Below are positions 47,218 through 57,625 of a stretch of 64,000 bases of DNA, in pieces. Source of the DNA: Devosia sp. (GTDB lineage: Bacteria; Pseudomonadota; Alphaproteobacteria; Rhizobiales; Devosiaceae); the NCBI RefSeq assembly GCF_014860165.1, contig NZ_JACZKG010000070.1:1-64000 (forward strand), written 5' to 3'. The position numbers were made by a program, and so were the translations under genes. Numbering within the stretch: position 1 is the stretch's first letter; each line of letters begins with the position of its first letter. The notes under the pieces are model-generated. The model was not told the origin of the DNA. It saw nothing but the letters and a program-made list of their open reading frames with translations, and ran no database searches.

Positions 47218-48237
47218 TCAGTAGTGATCTTCGTAGCGCTTGGCGAGGTCATCGATATTCTCGGGCGGCCAGTTGGCCACGTCCATCCCGAGATGAAGCC
47301 CCATCTGTGCCAGGACTTCCTTGATTTCGTTGAGCGACTTGCGGCCGAAATTCGGCGTCCGCAGCATCTCGGCTTCCGTCTTCTGGATCAGGTCGCCGAT
47401 ATAGACGATGTTGTCGTTCTTCAAGCAGTTGGCCGAGCGAACCGAAAGTTCGAGCTCGTCGACCTTCTTGAGCAGGGCCGGGTTGAAGGCCAGTTCCGGA
47501 ACGGCATCCTGTGCCTTTTCCTTGCTGGGCTCTTCGAAGTTCACGAACACCGACAGTTGGTCCTGGAGAATGCGCGCGGCAAAAGCCACGGCATCTTCCG
47601 GCGACAGCGCACCGTTGGTCTCGACCTGCAAGGTCAGTTTGTCCTTGTCGAGGCTTTCGCCCGCACGGGTCGCATCGACCTTGTAGCTGACGCGACGAAC
47701 CGGCGAGAACAGCGAGTCGACCGGAATAAAGCCGATCGGCGCGTCTTCAGGACGGTTCTTGTCAGCCGCGACATAGCCCTTGCCGGTGTCGACGGTGAAC
47801 TCGATGTTGATCTCGGCGCCGTCATCGAGGTGGCAGATGACCAGCTCGGGGTTCAGCACTTCGATATCGCCGGTGACCTTGATGTCGCCAGCGGTGACCG
47901 CACCCGGGCCCTGACGGGACAGGGCAAGGCGCTTCGGGCCCTCGCCGCCCATCTTCAACGCAATTTCCTTCACGTTGAGGACGAGGTCGGTAATGTCTTC
48001 CCGCACGCCCGGAAGCGACGAGAATTCGTGCAGGATGCCGTCAATCTGGATTGCAGTCACTGCCGCGCCCTGGAGCGACGACAGCAGCACGCGACGAAGG
48101 GCGTTACCAAGGGTAAGCCCGTAACCGCGCTCAAGCGGCTCGGCAACCACCGAGGCCACGCGCGCGTTGTCGCTGCCCGAAACAATCTCCAGCTTGGTCG
48201 GCTTGATCAGTTCTTGCCAGTTCCTCTGGATCGTCAC
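47218..48237 (-). CDS. rpoA: RNA polymerase alpha subunit
   Basis: 339 residues. The N-terminal domain ([20 protein letters not shown], dimer and beta-binding) spans about 1-235 and the C-terminal domain about 255-325 ([20 protein letters not shown], then [15 protein letters not shown] with the DNA- and activator-contact residues). It lies after rpsK across a 106-base gap with a hairpin. Confidence 0.99.
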   Translation of the reverse strand: MTIQRNWQELIKPTKLEIVSGSDNARVASVVAEPLERGYGLTLGNALRRVLLSSLQGAAVTAIQIDGILHEFSSLPGVREDITDLVLNVKEIALKMGGEGPKRLALSRQGPGAVTAGDIKVTGDIEVLNPELVICHLDDGAEINIEFTVDTGKGYVAADKNRPEDAPIGFIPVDSLFSPVRRVSYKVDATRAGESLDKDKLTLQVETNGALSPEDAVAFAARILQDQLSVFVNFEEPSKEKAQDAVPELAFNPALLKKVDELELSVRSANCLKNDNIVYIGDLIQKTEAEMLRTPNFGRKSLNEIKEVLAQMGLHLGMDVANWPPENIDDLAKRYEDHY

Positions 48238-48289
48238 GGTTATGTCCTTTCAAAATCGCGGCCCCAGCCCGAGCCGCTCCGCCGCAAAC

Positions 48290-48326
48290 GCAATAAGACT
48301 CCCGGCCCATTCAATCGGCCGGGAGC
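48290..48326 (-). terminator. Hairpin between rpsK and rpoA (weak terminator or attenuator)
   Basis: A perfect 9-bp stem CTCCCGGCC / GGCCGGGAG with a nine-base loop, followed on the minus strand by TCTTATTGCGTTT. The T-run is imperfect, so only partial termination or a structural role is likely. Confidence 0.5.
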
Positions 48327-48343
48327 TCTCTAGTCGGTCTAAA

Positions 48344-48736
48344 TTAGACGCGGCGCCGCTTGCGCGGGCGGCAGCCATTGTGCGGGATCGAGGTGACGTC
48401 ACGGATCGAGGTGACGTTGAAGCCAGCGGCCTGCAGGGCGCGAAGCGCCGATTCACGGCCCGAACCGGGGCCACGAACTTCGACCTCAAGGGTCTTCATG
48501 CCGTGTTCCTGCGCCTTCTTGGCGGCATCTTCAGCAGCGACCTGAGCCGCATAGGGGGTCGACTTGCGCGAACCCTTGAAGCCCATGACACCCGAGGAGG
48601 ACCACGAAATCGTGTTGCCCTGCATGTCGGCGATGGTGATCATGGTATTGTTGAACGAAGCATTCACGTGGGCAACGCCCGAGGTAATGTTCTTGCGTTC
48701 CTTGCGCTTGACGCGCGTGGTTTCAGTCTTAGCCAT
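48344..48736 (-). CDS. rpsK: 30S ribosomal protein S11
   Basis: 130 residues. [20 protein letters not shown], then a KKSTPYAA-like [17 protein letters not shown], and the basic end [11 protein letters not shown]. Platform protein that helps select mRNA in the E site. It follows rpsM. Confidence 0.98.
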   Translation of the reverse strand: MAKTETTRVKRKERKNITSGVAHVNASFNNTMITIADMQGNTISWSSSGVMGFKGSRKSTPYAAQVAAEDAAKKAQEHGMKTLEVEVRGPGSGRESALRALQAAGFNVTSIRDVTSIPHNGCRPRKRRRV

Positions 48737-48815
48737 CTAATTCCTCTGATCGATATCAGCGCTGCCGTTAGCGAAAGTGCCCCGGCAGCTACATCGAAGA
48801 ACCCGGATCGGGTTC

Positions 48816-49184
48816 TTACTTCTTCTTGCCGGCGATCGGCTTGGCCGGACCCTTGCGGGTGCGGGCATTGGTGTGGGTGCGCTGACCGCGGACCGGCAGG
48901 CCACGACGGTGACGCAGGCCACGATAGTTACCCAGGTCCATCAGGCGCTTGATGTTCATCGCCACGCCGCGACGGAGGTCACCCTCCACGACGTAGTCGC
49001 GGTCGATGGTCTCACGGATCTGGATCACTTCGGCATCGGTGAGCTCGTTCACGCGGCGCTCAGCCGGAATGCCAACCTTGGCGCAGATATCCTCGGCGAA
49101 CTTGTCGCCGATCCCGTGGATATACTGCAGCGCAATGATAACGCGCTTATTCGTCGGGATATTGACGCCAGCAATACGAGCCAC
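48816..49184 (-). CDS. rpsM: 30S ribosomal protein S13
   Basis: 122 residues. [20 protein letters not shown] starts it and [19 protein letters not shown] near the end is diagnostic. Contacts the P-site tRNA and 16S rRNA head. Between adk and this gene lie about 174 bases; a TATAAG at about 49226-49231 may be a promoter element, but no clear -35 partner was found. Confidence 0.98.
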   Translation of the reverse strand: MARIAGVNIPTNKRVIIALQYIHGIGDKFAEDICAKVGIPAERRVNELTDAEVIQIRETIDRDYVVEGDLRRGVAMNIKRLMDLGNYRGLRHRRGLPVRGQRTHTNARTRKGPAKPIAGKKK

Positions 49185-49358
49185 GTCTGCTCTCCTTCAT
49201 TCAGCGCGAACCATCACGGTTGGCGCCCTTATAACAACAAGGGACCGAATTCGACCCCCACTATGTGGAAAACCGAATCCAGCCCAATAATCCATGAGAC
49301 TGACGCGGTTCTTAAGGGCTCGATTCCGAGGAGTCAACCTCGAAGTCAAGCCCGAATT

Positions 49359-49922
49359 TTAGTTGGTGATGGCAGCCTTGATCGCTGCCGTCACCTGATC
49401 GACCGGCTCCATGCCGTCCACGGTCTTCACCAGGCCGCGCTCGCGGTAATACTCCACCAACGGCGCGGTATCGTTCTTGTAGACATCGAGGCGCTTGCGG
49501 ATCACCTCCGGATTGTCATCCGGGCGGTTGCTCTCCTTGGCGCGGTTGATCACGCGGGACACCAGCACATCGGCATCGGCCGTCATCTCGATGACCGCGT
49601 CGAGTTCCATGCCCTTGTCGGCAAGCATTCCGTCCAGCGCTTCGGCCTGGCCGATCGTGCGCGGAAAGCCATCGAGGATGAAGCCGGCCTTGCAGTCTTC
49701 AGCATCCAGCCGATCGGACACGATGCCATTGACGATATCGTTCGACACCAGGTCGCCACGATCCATCACTTCCTTGGCCGCAAGCCCGAGCGGCGTACGG
49801 TTCTGGATGGCCGAGCGCAGGATATCGCCAGTCGAGAGCTGGGGGATGCCGTAGGTCTCGACCAAGATCTTGGCCTGCGTCCCCTTCCCCGCTCCCGGCG
49901 GTCCGAGCAGTATCAACCTCAT
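49359..49922 (-). CDS. adk: Adenylate kinase (short type)
   Basis: Interconverts AMP, ADP and ATP. 187 residues with ILLGPPGAGKGTQAKIL (P-loop), TGDILRSAIQNRTPLG and FILDGFPRTIGQAEAL. The LID insert with its possible zinc-binding cysteines is absent (NRAKESNRPDDNPEVIRKRL passes directly), so this is the short form usual in alphaproteobacteria. Its start overlaps the end of secY by four bases. Confidence 0.97.
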   Translation of the reverse strand: MRLILLGPPGAGKGTQAKILVETYGIPQLSTGDILRSAIQNRTPLGLAAKEVMDRGDLVSNDIVNGIVSDRLDAEDCKAGFILDGFPRTIGQAEALDGMLADKGMELDAVIEMTADADVLVSRVINRAKESNRPDDNPEVIRKRLDVYKNDTAPLVEYYRERGLVKTVDGMEPVDQVTAAIKAAITN

Positions 49923-51259
49923 CGACGCTTGCCTCCTCCAAGACGGGACTTCTTCACCAGCCCCTCATACTGTTGCGCGATCAGGTGCGATTGTATCTGC
50001 GACACCGTGTCCAGCGTCACCGTCACCATGATCAGCAGCGAGGTGCCACCGATGAACTGGCTGATGGCAAGCTGGCTGAACAGCACTTCGGGGATCAGCG
50101 CCACCACGGTCAGATAGAGCGCACCGATCACCGTGATGCGGGTCAGCACATAGTCGATATGCTGGGCCGTGCGCTCACCCGGGCGGATGCCCGGAATGAA
50201 GCCGCCGGAGCGCTTCAGGTTATCGGCCGTCTCGACCGGATTGAACACGATGGCCGTGTAGAAGAAGGCGAAGAAGATGATGAAGAAGGCAAACAGCGCC
50301 AGATAGAGCGGCTGGCCACGACCCAGCAGCGCCGTCACCACCTGCAGCCATTGCGGGGCATTACCCTGCGCCGCGAAGGACGCAATGGTTGCCGGCAGCA
50401 GCAGCAGCGACGAACCGAAGATCACCGGGATAACGCCCGACGTATTGAGCTTCAGCGGCAGATGCGAGCTGTCGCCCTGGAACATCTTGTTGCCGACCTG
50501 GCGCTTTGGATACTGGATCAGCAGCCGGCGCTGGGCGCGCTCGAAGAACACGATGGCAGCGATGACCACCAGGGCAAGCACGGGCATTGCAAACCCGGCA
50601 ATGGCAGGGATGGCGCCGGTGCGAGCCAGCTCGAGCGTCTGCACGAAGGTCGTCGGCAGGTTGGCCACGATACCGGCAAAGATGATCAGCGAAATGCCGT
50701 TGCCGACGCCGCGCGAGGTGATCTGCTCACCCAGCCACATCAGGAACATGGTGCCGCCGACCAGGGTGATCACGGTCGAGACGCGGAAGAACCAGCCCGG
50801 ATTGAGCACGACGCCCTGGCTGGCCTCGAGGCCTACGGCGATGCCATAGGCCTGCACGGCGCAGAACACGACGGCGAGGTAGCGGGTATACTGGTTCATC
50901 TTGCGACGGCCAGCCTCGCCACCCTCCTTCTTCATCGCCTCTAGGCGCGGCGATGCGGTCGAGATGACCTGCACCACGATCGAGGCGGTGATGTAGGGGA
51001 TCAGGTTGAGGGCAAAGATCGCCATGCGCTCGACAGCGCCGCCGGCGAACATGTTGAACATGCCCAGGATGCCCTGCTGCGACTGTTGGAAAGTCTGCGC
51101 GAAGGCGTCAGGGTCGATGCCCGGCACCGGAATGAATGTACCCAGACGATAGACGAGCAGCGCCCCCAGTGTGAACCAGATGCGCTGCTGCAGAGCCTTC
51201 GCCTTGGAAAAGGTCGAGAAATTGAGATTACGTGCCAGCTGTTCGGCTGCGGACGCCAT
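49919..51259 (-). CDS. secY: Protein translocase subunit SecY
   Basis: A 446-residue, ten-helix channel of the Sec translocon. Signatures: YRLGTFIPVPGID in the first helix, PYITASIVVQVIS, and the cytoplasmic loop FERAQRRLLIQYPKRQVGNK. It has AGGAG eight bases ahead of its ATG. A strong intrinsic terminator lies between rplO and this gene (see 51340-51376), so its expression depends on read-through or an extra promoter. Confidence 0.98.
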   Translation of the reverse strand: MASAAEQLARNLNFSTFSKAKALQQRIWFTLGALLVYRLGTFIPVPGIDPDAFAQTFQQSQQGILGMFNMFAGGAVERMAIFALNLIPYITASIVVQVISTASPRLEAMKKEGGEAGRRKMNQYTRYLAVVFCAVQAYGIAVGLEASQGVVLNPGWFFRVSTVITLVGGTMFLMWLGEQITSRGVGNGISLIIFAGIVANLPTTFVQTLELARTGAIPAIAGFAMPVLALVVIAAIVFFERAQRRLLIQYPKRQVGNKMFQGDSSHLPLKLNTSGVIPVIFGSSLLLLPATIASFAAQGNAPQWLQVVTALLGRGQPLYLALFAFFIIFFAFFYTAIVFNPVETADNLKRSGGFIPGIRPGERTAQHIDYVLTRITVIGALYLTVVALIPEVLFSQLAISQFIGGTSLLIMVTVTLDTVSQIQSHLIAQQYEGLVKKSRLGGGKRR

Positions 51260-51339
51260 ATATCGCTCCTATGGCTTCAAGGCCAGGTGCGCTCGGAGCG
51301 CTTCGGGAGCAGATGCATCTGCGCCCTCACGCAACAAAC

Positions 51340-51376
51340 CAAAAAAAGCGCACCCGACCACTCGGCCGGGTGCGCC
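51340..51376 (-). terminator. Intrinsic terminator inside the spc gene run (rplO/secY gap)
   Basis: A 9-bp perfect stem (GCGCACCCG / CGGGTGCGC) followed on the minus strand by seven T residues. It begins about 11 bases after the rplO stop and precedes the secY ATG by about 80 bases. No convincing sigma70 promoter is visible in those bases. Confidence 0.85.
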
Positions 51377-51386
51377 ATGCCGATGC

Positions 51387-51887
51387 TTAACCGGCGTATG
51401 GGGTCTTCTTCCACGGCGCCTTTGCCGGGATGATATCGATCTTGCCACCGGCCGCTTCAATAGCAGCAGTGGCGCCGGCCGTTGCGTAGTTGACGTTGAA
51501 CGTCACCTTCTTGGCCGTGAAGCCAGCCGAACCGATCAGGCGAACGCCGTCCTTGGGACGACGGATCACGCGGGCCGCGATCAGCGCGGCGGCGTCGATC
51601 ACTGCCTTGGGGTCGAGCTTGCCGGCATCGATATAGGCCTGGAGGCGGTCGATACGGACCTCGTTCCAGTCGCCCGGGTTCAGCGCGTTGAAGCCGCGCT
51701 TTGGCATACGCATGTGAAGGGGCATCTGGCCGCCTTCGAAGCCGTTGATCGCCACGCCCGAGCGCGCAGTCTGGCCCTTGCCGCCACGACCACCGGTCTT
51801 GCCCTTACCGGATCCGATGCCGCGGCCAACGCGGATACGGACCTTGTTGGCGCCGGGATTGTCGCGAAGTTCATTCAGACGGGTCAT
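51387..51887 (-). CDS. rplO: 50S ribosomal protein L15
   Basis: 166 residues. [20 protein letters not shown], the Gly/Lys-rich [20 protein letters not shown] and the C-terminal [10 protein letters not shown] identify it. Longer than the 144 of E. coli by a C-terminal extension rich in Ala and Lys. Followed by a strong terminator. Confidence 0.98.
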   Translation of the reverse strand: MTRLNELRDNPGANKVRIRVGRGIGSGKGKTGGRGGKGQTARSGVAINGFEGGQMPLHMRMPKRGFNALNPGDWNEVRIDRLQAYIDAGKLDPKAVIDAAALIAARVIRRPKDGVRLIGSAGFTAKKVTFNVNYATAGATAAIEAAGGKIDIIPAKAPWKKTPYAG

Positions 51888-51896
51888 GATTGCTCC

Positions 51897-52085
51897 TTAC
51901 TCGCCAATGACGCGGACGAGGTGCGGAAGCTTGTTGATCATGCCGCGGACTTCGGGCGTATCGATCAGCTCGCGCTCTTTGTTCATCTTGTTCAGCCCGA
52001 GACCGATAAGGGTCGCGCGCTGCACCTTGTCGCGGCGGATCGGCGAGCCGATCTGCTTGACAATGAGGGTCTTTTTCTCAGCCAT
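51897..52085 (-). CDS. rpmD: 50S ribosomal protein L30
   Basis: 62 residues, one domain. [20 protein letters not shown], then [20 protein letters not shown], and [10 protein letters not shown]. Nine bases ahead of rplO. Its presence fits alphaproteobacteria, which retain this small protein. Confidence 0.97.
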   Translation of the reverse strand: MAEKKTLIVKQIGSPIRRDKVQRATLIGLGLNKMNKERELIDTPEVRGMINKLPHLVRVIGE

Positions 52086-52106
52086 GATTTATCTCCTGAC
52101 CGGCGA

Positions 52107-52640
52107 TCAAGCTTCGACCGCAGTCTCGCCGCGGCGAGCCTGCAGTTCCGAAACCTTGAGGCCACGGCGGGAAGCAACCGAGCGAGGGCTGTCGACGCGC
52201 TTGAGCGCATCGAAGGTGGCCCGCACCATGTTGTATGGATTGGCAGTGCCCTGCGACTTGGCAACGATATCGTTGATGCCAAGCGTCTCGAACACGGCGC
52301 GCATCGGACCGCCGGCGATGATGCCGGTACCGGGAACAGCAGCACGCAGGATGACCTTGCCGGCGCCGTGGCGACCCTGCACGTCATGGTGCAGCGTACG
52401 GGCATCGCGCAGCGGCACGCGGATCATCTGGCGCTTGGCCTGCTCGGTGGCCTTGCGGATCGCTTCTGGCACTTCACGGGCCTTGCCGTGACCAAAGCCG
52501 ACGCGGCCCTTCTGGTCGCCGACAACCACCAGGGCGGCGAAGCCGAAGCGACGGCCACCCTTGACCACTTTGGCCACGCGGTTGATGTGGACCAGGCGAT
52601 CGACGAATTCGCTTTCGCGTTCTTGAACGTCTCTGCTCAT
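52107..52640 (-). CDS. rpsE: 30S ribosomal protein S5
   Basis: 177 residues. [20 protein letters not shown] and the loop [20 protein letters not shown] are the conserved RNA-contact and fidelity loops. [19 protein letters not shown] follows. The start [10 protein letters not shown] is chosen; the frame stays open further upstream only across rplR. Confidence 0.98.
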   Translation of the reverse strand: MSRDVQERESEFVDRLVHINRVAKVVKGGRRFGFAALVVVGDQKGRVGFGHGKAREVPEAIRKATEQAKRQMIRVPLRDARTLHHDVQGRHGAGKVILRAAVPGTGIIAGGPMRAVFETLGINDIVAKSQGTANPYNMVRATFDALKRVDSPRSVASRRGLKVSELQARRGETAVEA

Positions 52641-52663
52641 AATGTTTCTTTCCTTGTCCGTGC

Positions 52664-53026
52664 CTAGAACTGCAGGCCGCCCTCGCGGGCAGCTTCTGCA
52701 AGGGCCTTTACACGGCCATGATAGATGTACGCGCCGCGATCGAAGACCACCTCGGCAATACCGGCCTTGGTGCCGCGCTCGGCGATCAGCTTGCCGATCG
52801 TCGCTGCAGCTTCCGAGGTAGCGCCGTTCTTGACCTTGGACTTGATGTCCTTGTCGAGCGTCGAGGCAGCGGCCAGCGTACGGCCGGTCGCGTCGTCGAT
52901 GATCTGGGCGTAGATATTCTTGTCCGAACGGAAAACCGACAGACGCGGACGACCGAAGGCACGAGCCTTGAGCGCCTTGCGGACACGAGCCTTGCGGCGT
53001 TCCGCACCTTTTGCACTGATAGCCAT
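52664..53026 (-). CDS. rplR: 50S ribosomal protein L18
   Basis: 120 residues. Basic N-terminus ([20 protein letters not shown]) followed by [19 protein letters not shown], and an [19 protein letters not shown] end. Binds 5S rRNA together with L5 and L25. Confidence 0.97.
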   Translation of the reverse strand: MAISAKGAERRKARVRKALKARAFGRPRLSVFRSDKNIYAQIIDDATGRTLAAASTLDKDIKSKVKNGATSEAAATIGKLIAERGTKAGIAEVVFDRGAYIYHGRVKALAEAAREGGLQF

Positions 53027-53038
53027 TGCAGGCGCTCC

Positions 53039-53572
53039 TTACTTCTTCTTGCCTTCTTTGCGGAAGACCTGTTCGCCCAGGTACCGCACACCCTTGCCCT
53101 TGTAGGGCTCTGGCTTGCGCCACGCGCGAATGTTCGCCGCAACCTGGCCAACCTGCTGCTTGTCGATACCGGTGATGACGATTTCCGTCGGCGCCGGCAC
53201 CGCAAGCGTGATGCCCTTGGGGGCTTCGTAGATCACTTCGTGGCTGAAACCAAGCGACAGCTTGATATCCTTGCCCTGCATGGCGGCGCGATAGCCCACG
53301 CCCTGGATCGCCAGCTTCTTTTCGAAGCCGGTCGAGACACCGGTGACCATGTTCTGGATCAGTGCACGGGTCGTGCCCCAGGCCGCACGAGCAAACTTGG
53401 TGTCGTTTGCGGGCGTGATGGAGACGCCGTCGTCCCCCTGCTCCGCGTTCACGGCATCCATCAGCTCGATGCTCAGTTCGCCCTTCGGGCCCTTGGCGGA
53501 GACGGTGCGACCATTGATGGTGACCGTTACGCCGCTTACCGGTGCAACCGGTTTCTTGCCAGTACGTGACAT
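53039..53572 (-). CDS. rplF: 50S ribosomal protein L6
   Basis: 177 residues. Two related domains: [20 protein letters not shown] and the C-terminal [20 protein letters not shown], the latter contacting the sarcin-ricin region. Between rpsH and rplR; about 12 bases from rplR. Confidence 0.98.
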   Translation of the reverse strand: MSRTGKKPVAPVSGVTVTINGRTVSAKGPKGELSIELMDAVNAEQGDDGVSITPANDTKFARAAWGTTRALIQNMVTGVSTGFEKKLAIQGVGYRAAMQGKDIKLSLGFSHEVIYEAPKGITLAVPAPTEIVITGIDKQQVGQVAANIRAWRKPEPYKGKGVRYLGEQVFRKEGKKK

Positions 53573-53625
53573 TCTAGTTCAATCCTTGAGTAATCGTCTT
53601 ACCGCGGATCCTAAGGCCAGAGGCC

Positions 53626-54024
53626 TTAGAACACGCGGCAGAGTACCTCGCCACCAACGTTGGCAGCCTTGGCTTCGTGGTCGGCCATCACACCCTTGGG
53701 GGTGGAGAGGATCGAAACACCCAAGCCATTGGCAACCTGCGGAATATTCTTGACGGAGGCATAGACGCGACGGCCGGGACGCGAAACGCGCTCGATCGTG
53801 CGGATGACGCCTTCGTTGTCCGAGTACTTGAGTTCAATCTCGTACTCGGAAGCGCCGTTCTCGAACTTGGTCTCCGAATAGCCGCGGATGAAACCCTCGG
53901 ACTGGAGAACGTCCAGCACGCGACCACGCAGGGTCGATGCCGGAGTCGAAACGGAATTCTTGCGACGCATCTGGGCGTTGCGGATGCGGGTCAGCATATC
54001 GCCGATCGGATCGGAAAAGCTCAT
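53626..54024 (-). CDS. rpsH: 30S ribosomal protein S8
   Basis: 132 residues. [20 protein letters not shown] begins it, and the C-terminal [20 protein letters not shown] with final EVLCRVF is diagnostic. In E. coli it also represses its own operon by binding mRNA near rplE; no equivalent structure was tested here. Confidence 0.98.
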   Translation of the reverse strand: MSFSDPIGDMLTRIRNAQMRRKNSVSTPASTLRGRVLDVLQSEGFIRGYSETKFENGASEYEIELKYSDNEGVIRTIERVSRPGRRVYASVKNIPQVANGLGVSILSTPKGVMADHEAKAANVGGEVLCRVF

Positions 54025-54036
54025 CTTCGGTTCTCC

Positions 54037-54342
54037 TTACCAGCTCGACTTCACGAGACCCGGGATCTGCCCCAGGTTACCCAGCTGGCGCAGAGCGATA
54101 CGGCTCAGCTTCAGCTTGCGATAGTAGCCGCGGGGACGACCCGAGACTTCGCAACGGTTGCGCACGCGGACCTTGGCGGAATTGCGCGGCAGCTCGGCCA
54201 GCTTGAGCTGGGCTGCGAAGCGCTCGTCCATGGGGATCGACTGATCCTTGGTCTTTGCCTTGAGAGCGGCGCGCTTGCCAGCAAACTGCTTGGCGAGCGC
54301 AGCGCGCTTGTTGTTCTTAATGATGGAGCTGGTCTTTGCCAT
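54037..54342 (-). CDS. rpsN: 30S ribosomal protein S14 (zinc-independent form)
   Basis: 101 residues. The C-terminal [19 protein letters not shown] carries only one Cys where the zinc form has a CxxC pair, so this is the long, zinc-independent type. The gene ends 12 bases ahead of rpsH. Confidence 0.97.
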   Translation of the reverse strand: MAKTSSIIKNNKRAALAKQFAGKRAALKAKTKDQSIPMDERFAAQLKLAELPRNSAKVRVRNRCEVSGRPRGYYRKLKLSRIALRQLGNLGQIPGLVKSSW

Positions 54343-54372
54343 ATCCTGATCCTCTGTCCCTTCCCTGTCCGC

Positions 54373-54930
54373 TTACTGGCGGAAGGGGAAGTTGAATGCC
54401 TTGAGCAGCGCGCGAGCTTCATCATCGGACTTCGCGGTCGTGGTGATCACGATGTCCATGCCCCAAACCTGATCGATCTGATCATAGTTGATTTCGGGGA
54501 AAATGATGTGTTCCTTGATGCCCATGGCATAGTTGCCACGGCCGTCAAAGGAGTTCGGGTTCAGCCCGCGGAAGTCGCGAACGCGCGGCAGCGCGATGTT
54601 CACCAGGCGGTCCAGGAACTCGTACATACGAGTGGAACGCAGGGTAACCTTCACGCCGAGCGGCATGTTCTCGCGCACCTTGAAGCCGGCGATCGACTTG
54701 CGAGCGTAAGTGATGACCGGCTTCTGGCCGGCGATCTTCTCGAGCTCGGCCGCAGCCGTCTTGACCTTCTTGGTGTCGTTGACGGCTTCGCCAACGCCAA
54801 TGTTGAGCACGATCTTCTCGAGCTTGGGCAACTGCATGACGTTCTTGTAGGAGAACTGCTCCTGCAAGGCCTTGCGGATGTTGCCTTCGTATTCGCTACG
54901 AAGACGCGGAACGTAAGCTGTCTCAGCCAT
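54373..54930 (-). CDS. rplE: 50S ribosomal protein L5
   Basis: 185 residues. [20 protein letters not shown] and the [20 protein letters not shown] segment are diagnostic; the end [20 protein letters not shown] is also typical. Binds 5S rRNA. Its start overlaps the end of rplX by eight bases. Confidence 0.98.
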   Translation of the reverse strand: MAETAYVPRLRSEYEGNIRKALQEQFSYKNVMQLPKLEKIVLNIGVGEAVNDTKKVKTAAAELEKIAGQKPVITYARKSIAGFKVRENMPLGVKVTLRSTRMYEFLDRLVNIALPRVRDFRGLNPNSFDGRGNYAMGIKEHIIFPEINYDQIDQVWGMDIVITTTAKSDDEARALLKAFNFPFRQ

Positions 54931-55234
54931 CGATCGAATCTCCGGTCGACTTGGCGACGCGCGTCTTCACGCCGTCCTTGATCTGGAAACCGACGCGGGT
55001 GGGCTTGCCATCCTTGTCGGCGATCGCGAGGTTCGACAGGTGGATCGGCGCTTCCTTGGTGAAGATGCCGGCATCGGTCGACGCGGTCTGCTTGGTGTGG
55101 CGACGGACCAGGTTGATACCCTGGACAAGCGCCTTGGTTTCGGTGGGGATCACGGACAGGACCTGACCGGTCTTGCCCTTATCCTTGCCAGCCAGGACGA
55201 CGACCTTGTCGCCCTTCTTGATCTTGGCAGCCAT
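54923..55234 (-). CDS. rplX: 50S ribosomal protein L24
   Basis: 103 residues. [20 protein letters not shown] is the KOW motif. Assembly initiator at the tunnel exit. The start at 55234 overlaps the last base of rplN; the frame is open further upstream only as a shadow. Confidence 0.98.
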   Translation of the reverse strand: MAAKIKKGDKVVVLAGKDKGKTGQVLSVIPTETKALVQGINLVRRHTKQTASTDAGIFTKEAPIHLSNLAIADKDGKPTRVGFQIKDGVKTRVAKSTGDSIDG

Positions 55235-55602
55235 TACAGCACCTCGGGAGCGAGCGAAATGATCTTCATGTGGTTCTTGGCGCGAAGCTCGCGCGGAACC
55301 GGTCCGAAGATACGAGTGCCGATCGGCTCTTTCTGATTGTTGATCAGAACCGCGGCGTTCTTGTCGAAACGGATCACGGTGCCATCGGGGCGACGGATGT
55401 CGAACGCGGTGCGAACGACCACGGCCTTCATGACCTGGCCCTTCTTCACGCGACCACGCGGAATGGCATCCTTGACCGATACGACGATGATATCGCCGAC
55501 CGAAGCGTACTTGCGGTGCGAACCACCAAGTACCTTGATGCACATGACCCGCTTGGCGCCGGAATTGTCGGCGACATCGAGATTGGACTGCATCTGGATC
55601 AT
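55234..55602 (-). CDS. rplN: 50S ribosomal protein L14
   Basis: 122 residues, exactly the usual size. [20 protein letters not shown] and [14 protein letters not shown] [20 protein letters not shown] are diagnostic. The start [12 protein letters not shown] overlaps the rpsQ stop by four bases. Confidence 0.98.
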   Translation of the reverse strand: MIQMQSNLDVADNSGAKRVMCIKVLGGSHRKYASVGDIIVVSVKDAIPRGRVKKGQVMKAVVVRTAFDIRRPDGTVIRFDKNAAVLINNQKEPIGTRIFGPVPRELRAKNHMKIISLAPEVL

Positions 55603-55856
55603 GGCGTCGTGCCTTCCTGCTGTGCCGCGCCAACAACCAGCGTCCAGCGCTTGTTCTTGGAGATCGGCGCACATTCTTCGATCCAGACCACCTGCCCGAC
55701 CTTGGCCACGTTGGCCTCGTCATGGGCATGGTACTTCTTGGACCGGCGAACGGTCTTCTTCATCACCGGATGCGTGAAACGGCGCTCGACGCGCACCACG
55801 ACCGTCTTATCATTGGCGTCGGAGACTACAGTCCCCTGCAAAACGCGCTTTGGCAT
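55599..55856 (-). CDS. rpsQ: 30S ribosomal protein S17
   Basis: 85 residues. [39 protein letters not shown] and [11 protein letters not shown] identify it. Binds 16S rRNA early in assembly. Translationally coupled to rplN. Confidence 0.98.
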   Translation of the reverse strand: MPKRVLQGTVVSDANDKTVVVRVERRFTHPVMKKTVRRSKKYHAHDEANVAKVGQVVWIEECAPISKNKRWTLVVGAAQQEGTTP

Positions 55857-55868
55857 GGTCGCGGCTCC

Positions 55869-56069
55869 TTACTTCGCTGCGTTCTTTTCGCCGAGGATCG
55901 TCTTGATCCGCGCGATATCGCGGCGGACCTTCTTGACCTGGGCGGGCTTTTCCAGCTGCTGGGTAGCGCGCTGGAAACGCAGGTTGAACTGTTCTTTCTT
56001 GAGGTCGACGAGCTGGTCCTTCAGTTCGTCTGCGGTCTTGCTCCGCACATCACTGGCTTTCATGCTCAT
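55869..56069 (-). CDS. rpmC: 50S ribosomal protein L29
   Basis: 66 residues, two helices. [20 protein letters not shown] and [15 protein letters not shown] are the family core. Located at the tunnel exit, near the trigger-factor site. Twelve bases before rpsQ. Confidence 0.97.
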   Translation of the reverse strand: MSMKASDVRSKTADELKDQLVDLKKEQFNLRFQRATQQLEKPAQVKKVRRDIARIKTILGEKNAAK

Positions 56070-56074
56070 CGTCC

Positions 56075-56488
56075 TTAGTCGGCAATGCGGGTGACAACCC
56101 GCGTCATGATCGGAAGCTTCATCGCGCCGAGGCGCAGCGCTTCCTTGGCGACGTCCTCGGGGACGCCGTCGATCTCGAATACGATGCGGCCGGGCTTCAC
56201 GCGGGCCGCCCAGTATTCCACCGAGCCCTTGCCCTTACCCATACGCACTTCGGTCGGCTTCTTGGAAACCGGCACGTCCGGGAAAATGCGGATCCAGACA
56301 CGGCCCTGGCGCTTCATCTCGCGGGTGATCGCGCGGCGGGCCGCTTCGATCTGGCGAGCGGTCACGCGCTCAGGTTCGGTTGCCTTGAGGGCATACTGGC
56401 CGAAAGCCAGCTCGGTACCGCCCTTGGCAACGCCATGGATACGGCCCTTGTGAGCCTTGCGGAACTTGGTCTTCTTAGGTTGCAGCAT
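56075..56488 (-). CDS. rplP: 50S ribosomal protein L16
   Basis: 137 residues. [19 protein letters not shown] start, [20 protein letters not shown] and [20 protein letters not shown] are diagnostic. Positions the aminoacyl-tRNA. Five bases before rpmC. Confidence 0.98.
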   Translation of the reverse strand: MLQPKKTKFRKAHKGRIHGVAKGGTELAFGQYALKATEPERVTARQIEAARRAITREMKRQGRVWIRIFPDVPVSKKPTEVRMGKGKGSVEYWAARVKPGRIVFEIDGVPEDVAKEALRLGAMKLPIMTRVVTRIAD

Positions 56489-56503
56489 AATGAACTAACC
56501 TTC

Positions 56504-57244
56504 TTATGCGCGTTCGCGGTCACGGTCGCCGCGCTCACGGCGCGGTTCGCGTTCTGCGCGCTGGCCACCCATGTCGGCGCCTTCGGTGGCGCGACGTTCA
56601 TGGGCAGTGGGATCGTGCTCAAGGACTTCGCCCTTGAAGACCCAGACCTTGATACCGATGATGCCATACGTGGTTTCGGCTTCGGCAGTGCCGTAGTCGA
56701 TATCAGCACGCAGCGTGTGCAGCGGCACGCGACCTTCGCGGTACCATTCGGTACGAGCGATGTCGGCGCCACCCAGGCGGCCACCAACGTTCACGCGGAT
56801 GCCGCCGGCGCCCATGCGGATCGCCGTCTGCACGGCGCGCTTCATGGCACGGCGGAAAGCCACGCGGCGTTCCAGCTGCTGGGCAATGCCCTGGGCAACC
56901 AGCGTCGCATCGGTTTCCGGCTTGCGCACTTCAACGATGTTGATGTGCACTTCGCTGTCGGTGAACTTCTTCACCTTGGCGCGGATCTTGTCGATGTCAG
57001 CGCCCTTCTTGCCGATCACGATGCCCGGACGGGCGGTGTGGATCGACACGCGGCACTTGCGGTGCGGACGCTCGATGACAATCTTGCTGACTGCGGCGGC
57101 CTTGAGGTCTTCCAGCAGCATCGTGCGGATCTTCAGGTCTTCCTGAAGCAGCGAGCCGTATTCGCCCTTGTTGGCGTACCAGCGGCTGTCCCACGTGCGG
57201 TTGATGCCGAGGCGGAAGCCGATTGGATTGATCTTCTGGCCCAT
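56504..57244 (-). CDS. rpsC: 30S ribosomal protein S3
   Basis: 246 residues. [20 protein letters not shown], the KH domain ([20 protein letters not shown]) and [14 protein letters not shown] are diagnostic. The C-terminal tail is extended and rich in Arg and Glu ([14 protein letters not shown]). Lines the mRNA entry. Its ATG overlaps the last base of rplV. Confidence 0.98.
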   Translation of the reverse strand: MGQKINPIGFRLGINRTWDSRWYANKGEYGSLLQEDLKIRTMLLEDLKAAAVSKIVIERPHRKCRVSIHTARPGIVIGKKGADIDKIRAKVKKFTDSEVHINIVEVRKPETDATLVAQGIAQQLERRVAFRRAMKRAVQTAIRMGAGGIRVNVGGRLGGADIARTEWYREGRVPLHTLRADIDYGTAEAETTYGIIGIKVWVFKGEVLEHDPTAHERRATEGADMGGQRAEREPRRERGDRDRERA

Positions 57245-57624
57245 TATGCGGCCTCCTCAACTTGCCGGACGATGATCGTCAGATGCGCGAAGGGCTTCTC
57301 GATGCGCGACGACCGTCCACGGCCACGAGCGGTGAAACGCTTCATTACAAGCGAATTACCAACAAAAGCTTCCGCAACGACGAGAGCGTCGGTGTCGAGG
57401 CCATGGTTGTTCTCGGCATTGGCAATGGCGCTCTCGAGCACCTTCTTGACCTGGCCGGAGATGCGCTTGTGGCTGAACTCGAGTTCGGCCAGAGCCTTCT
57501 CGACCTTCTTGCCGCGGATCAACTGGGCCAGAAGGTTGAGCTTCTGCGGGCTGATGCGCAGCATGCGCAGCACAGCCTTGGCCTCGTTGTCCTTGAGCGC
57601 GCGCTGGGTTTTTGGCTTGCCCAT
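57244..57624 (-). CDS. rplV: 50S ribosomal protein L22
   Basis: 126 residues. [39 protein letters not shown] and the hairpin region [19 protein letters not shown], which reaches into the peptide tunnel. A single base separates it from rpsS. Confidence 0.98.
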   Translation of the reverse strand: MGKPKTQRALKDNEAKAVLRMLRISPQKLNLLAQLIRGKKVEKALAELEFSHKRISGQVKKVLESAIANAENNHGLDTDALVVAEAFVGNSLVMKRFTARGRGRSSRIEKPFAHLTIIVRQVEEAA

Positions 57625-57625
57625 C

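Noticed and set aside
52107-53123. An extended S5 ribosomal protein of 338 residues
   Set aside because: The upstream part is an out-of-frame reading of rplR; S5 homologues start at MSRDVQERE.
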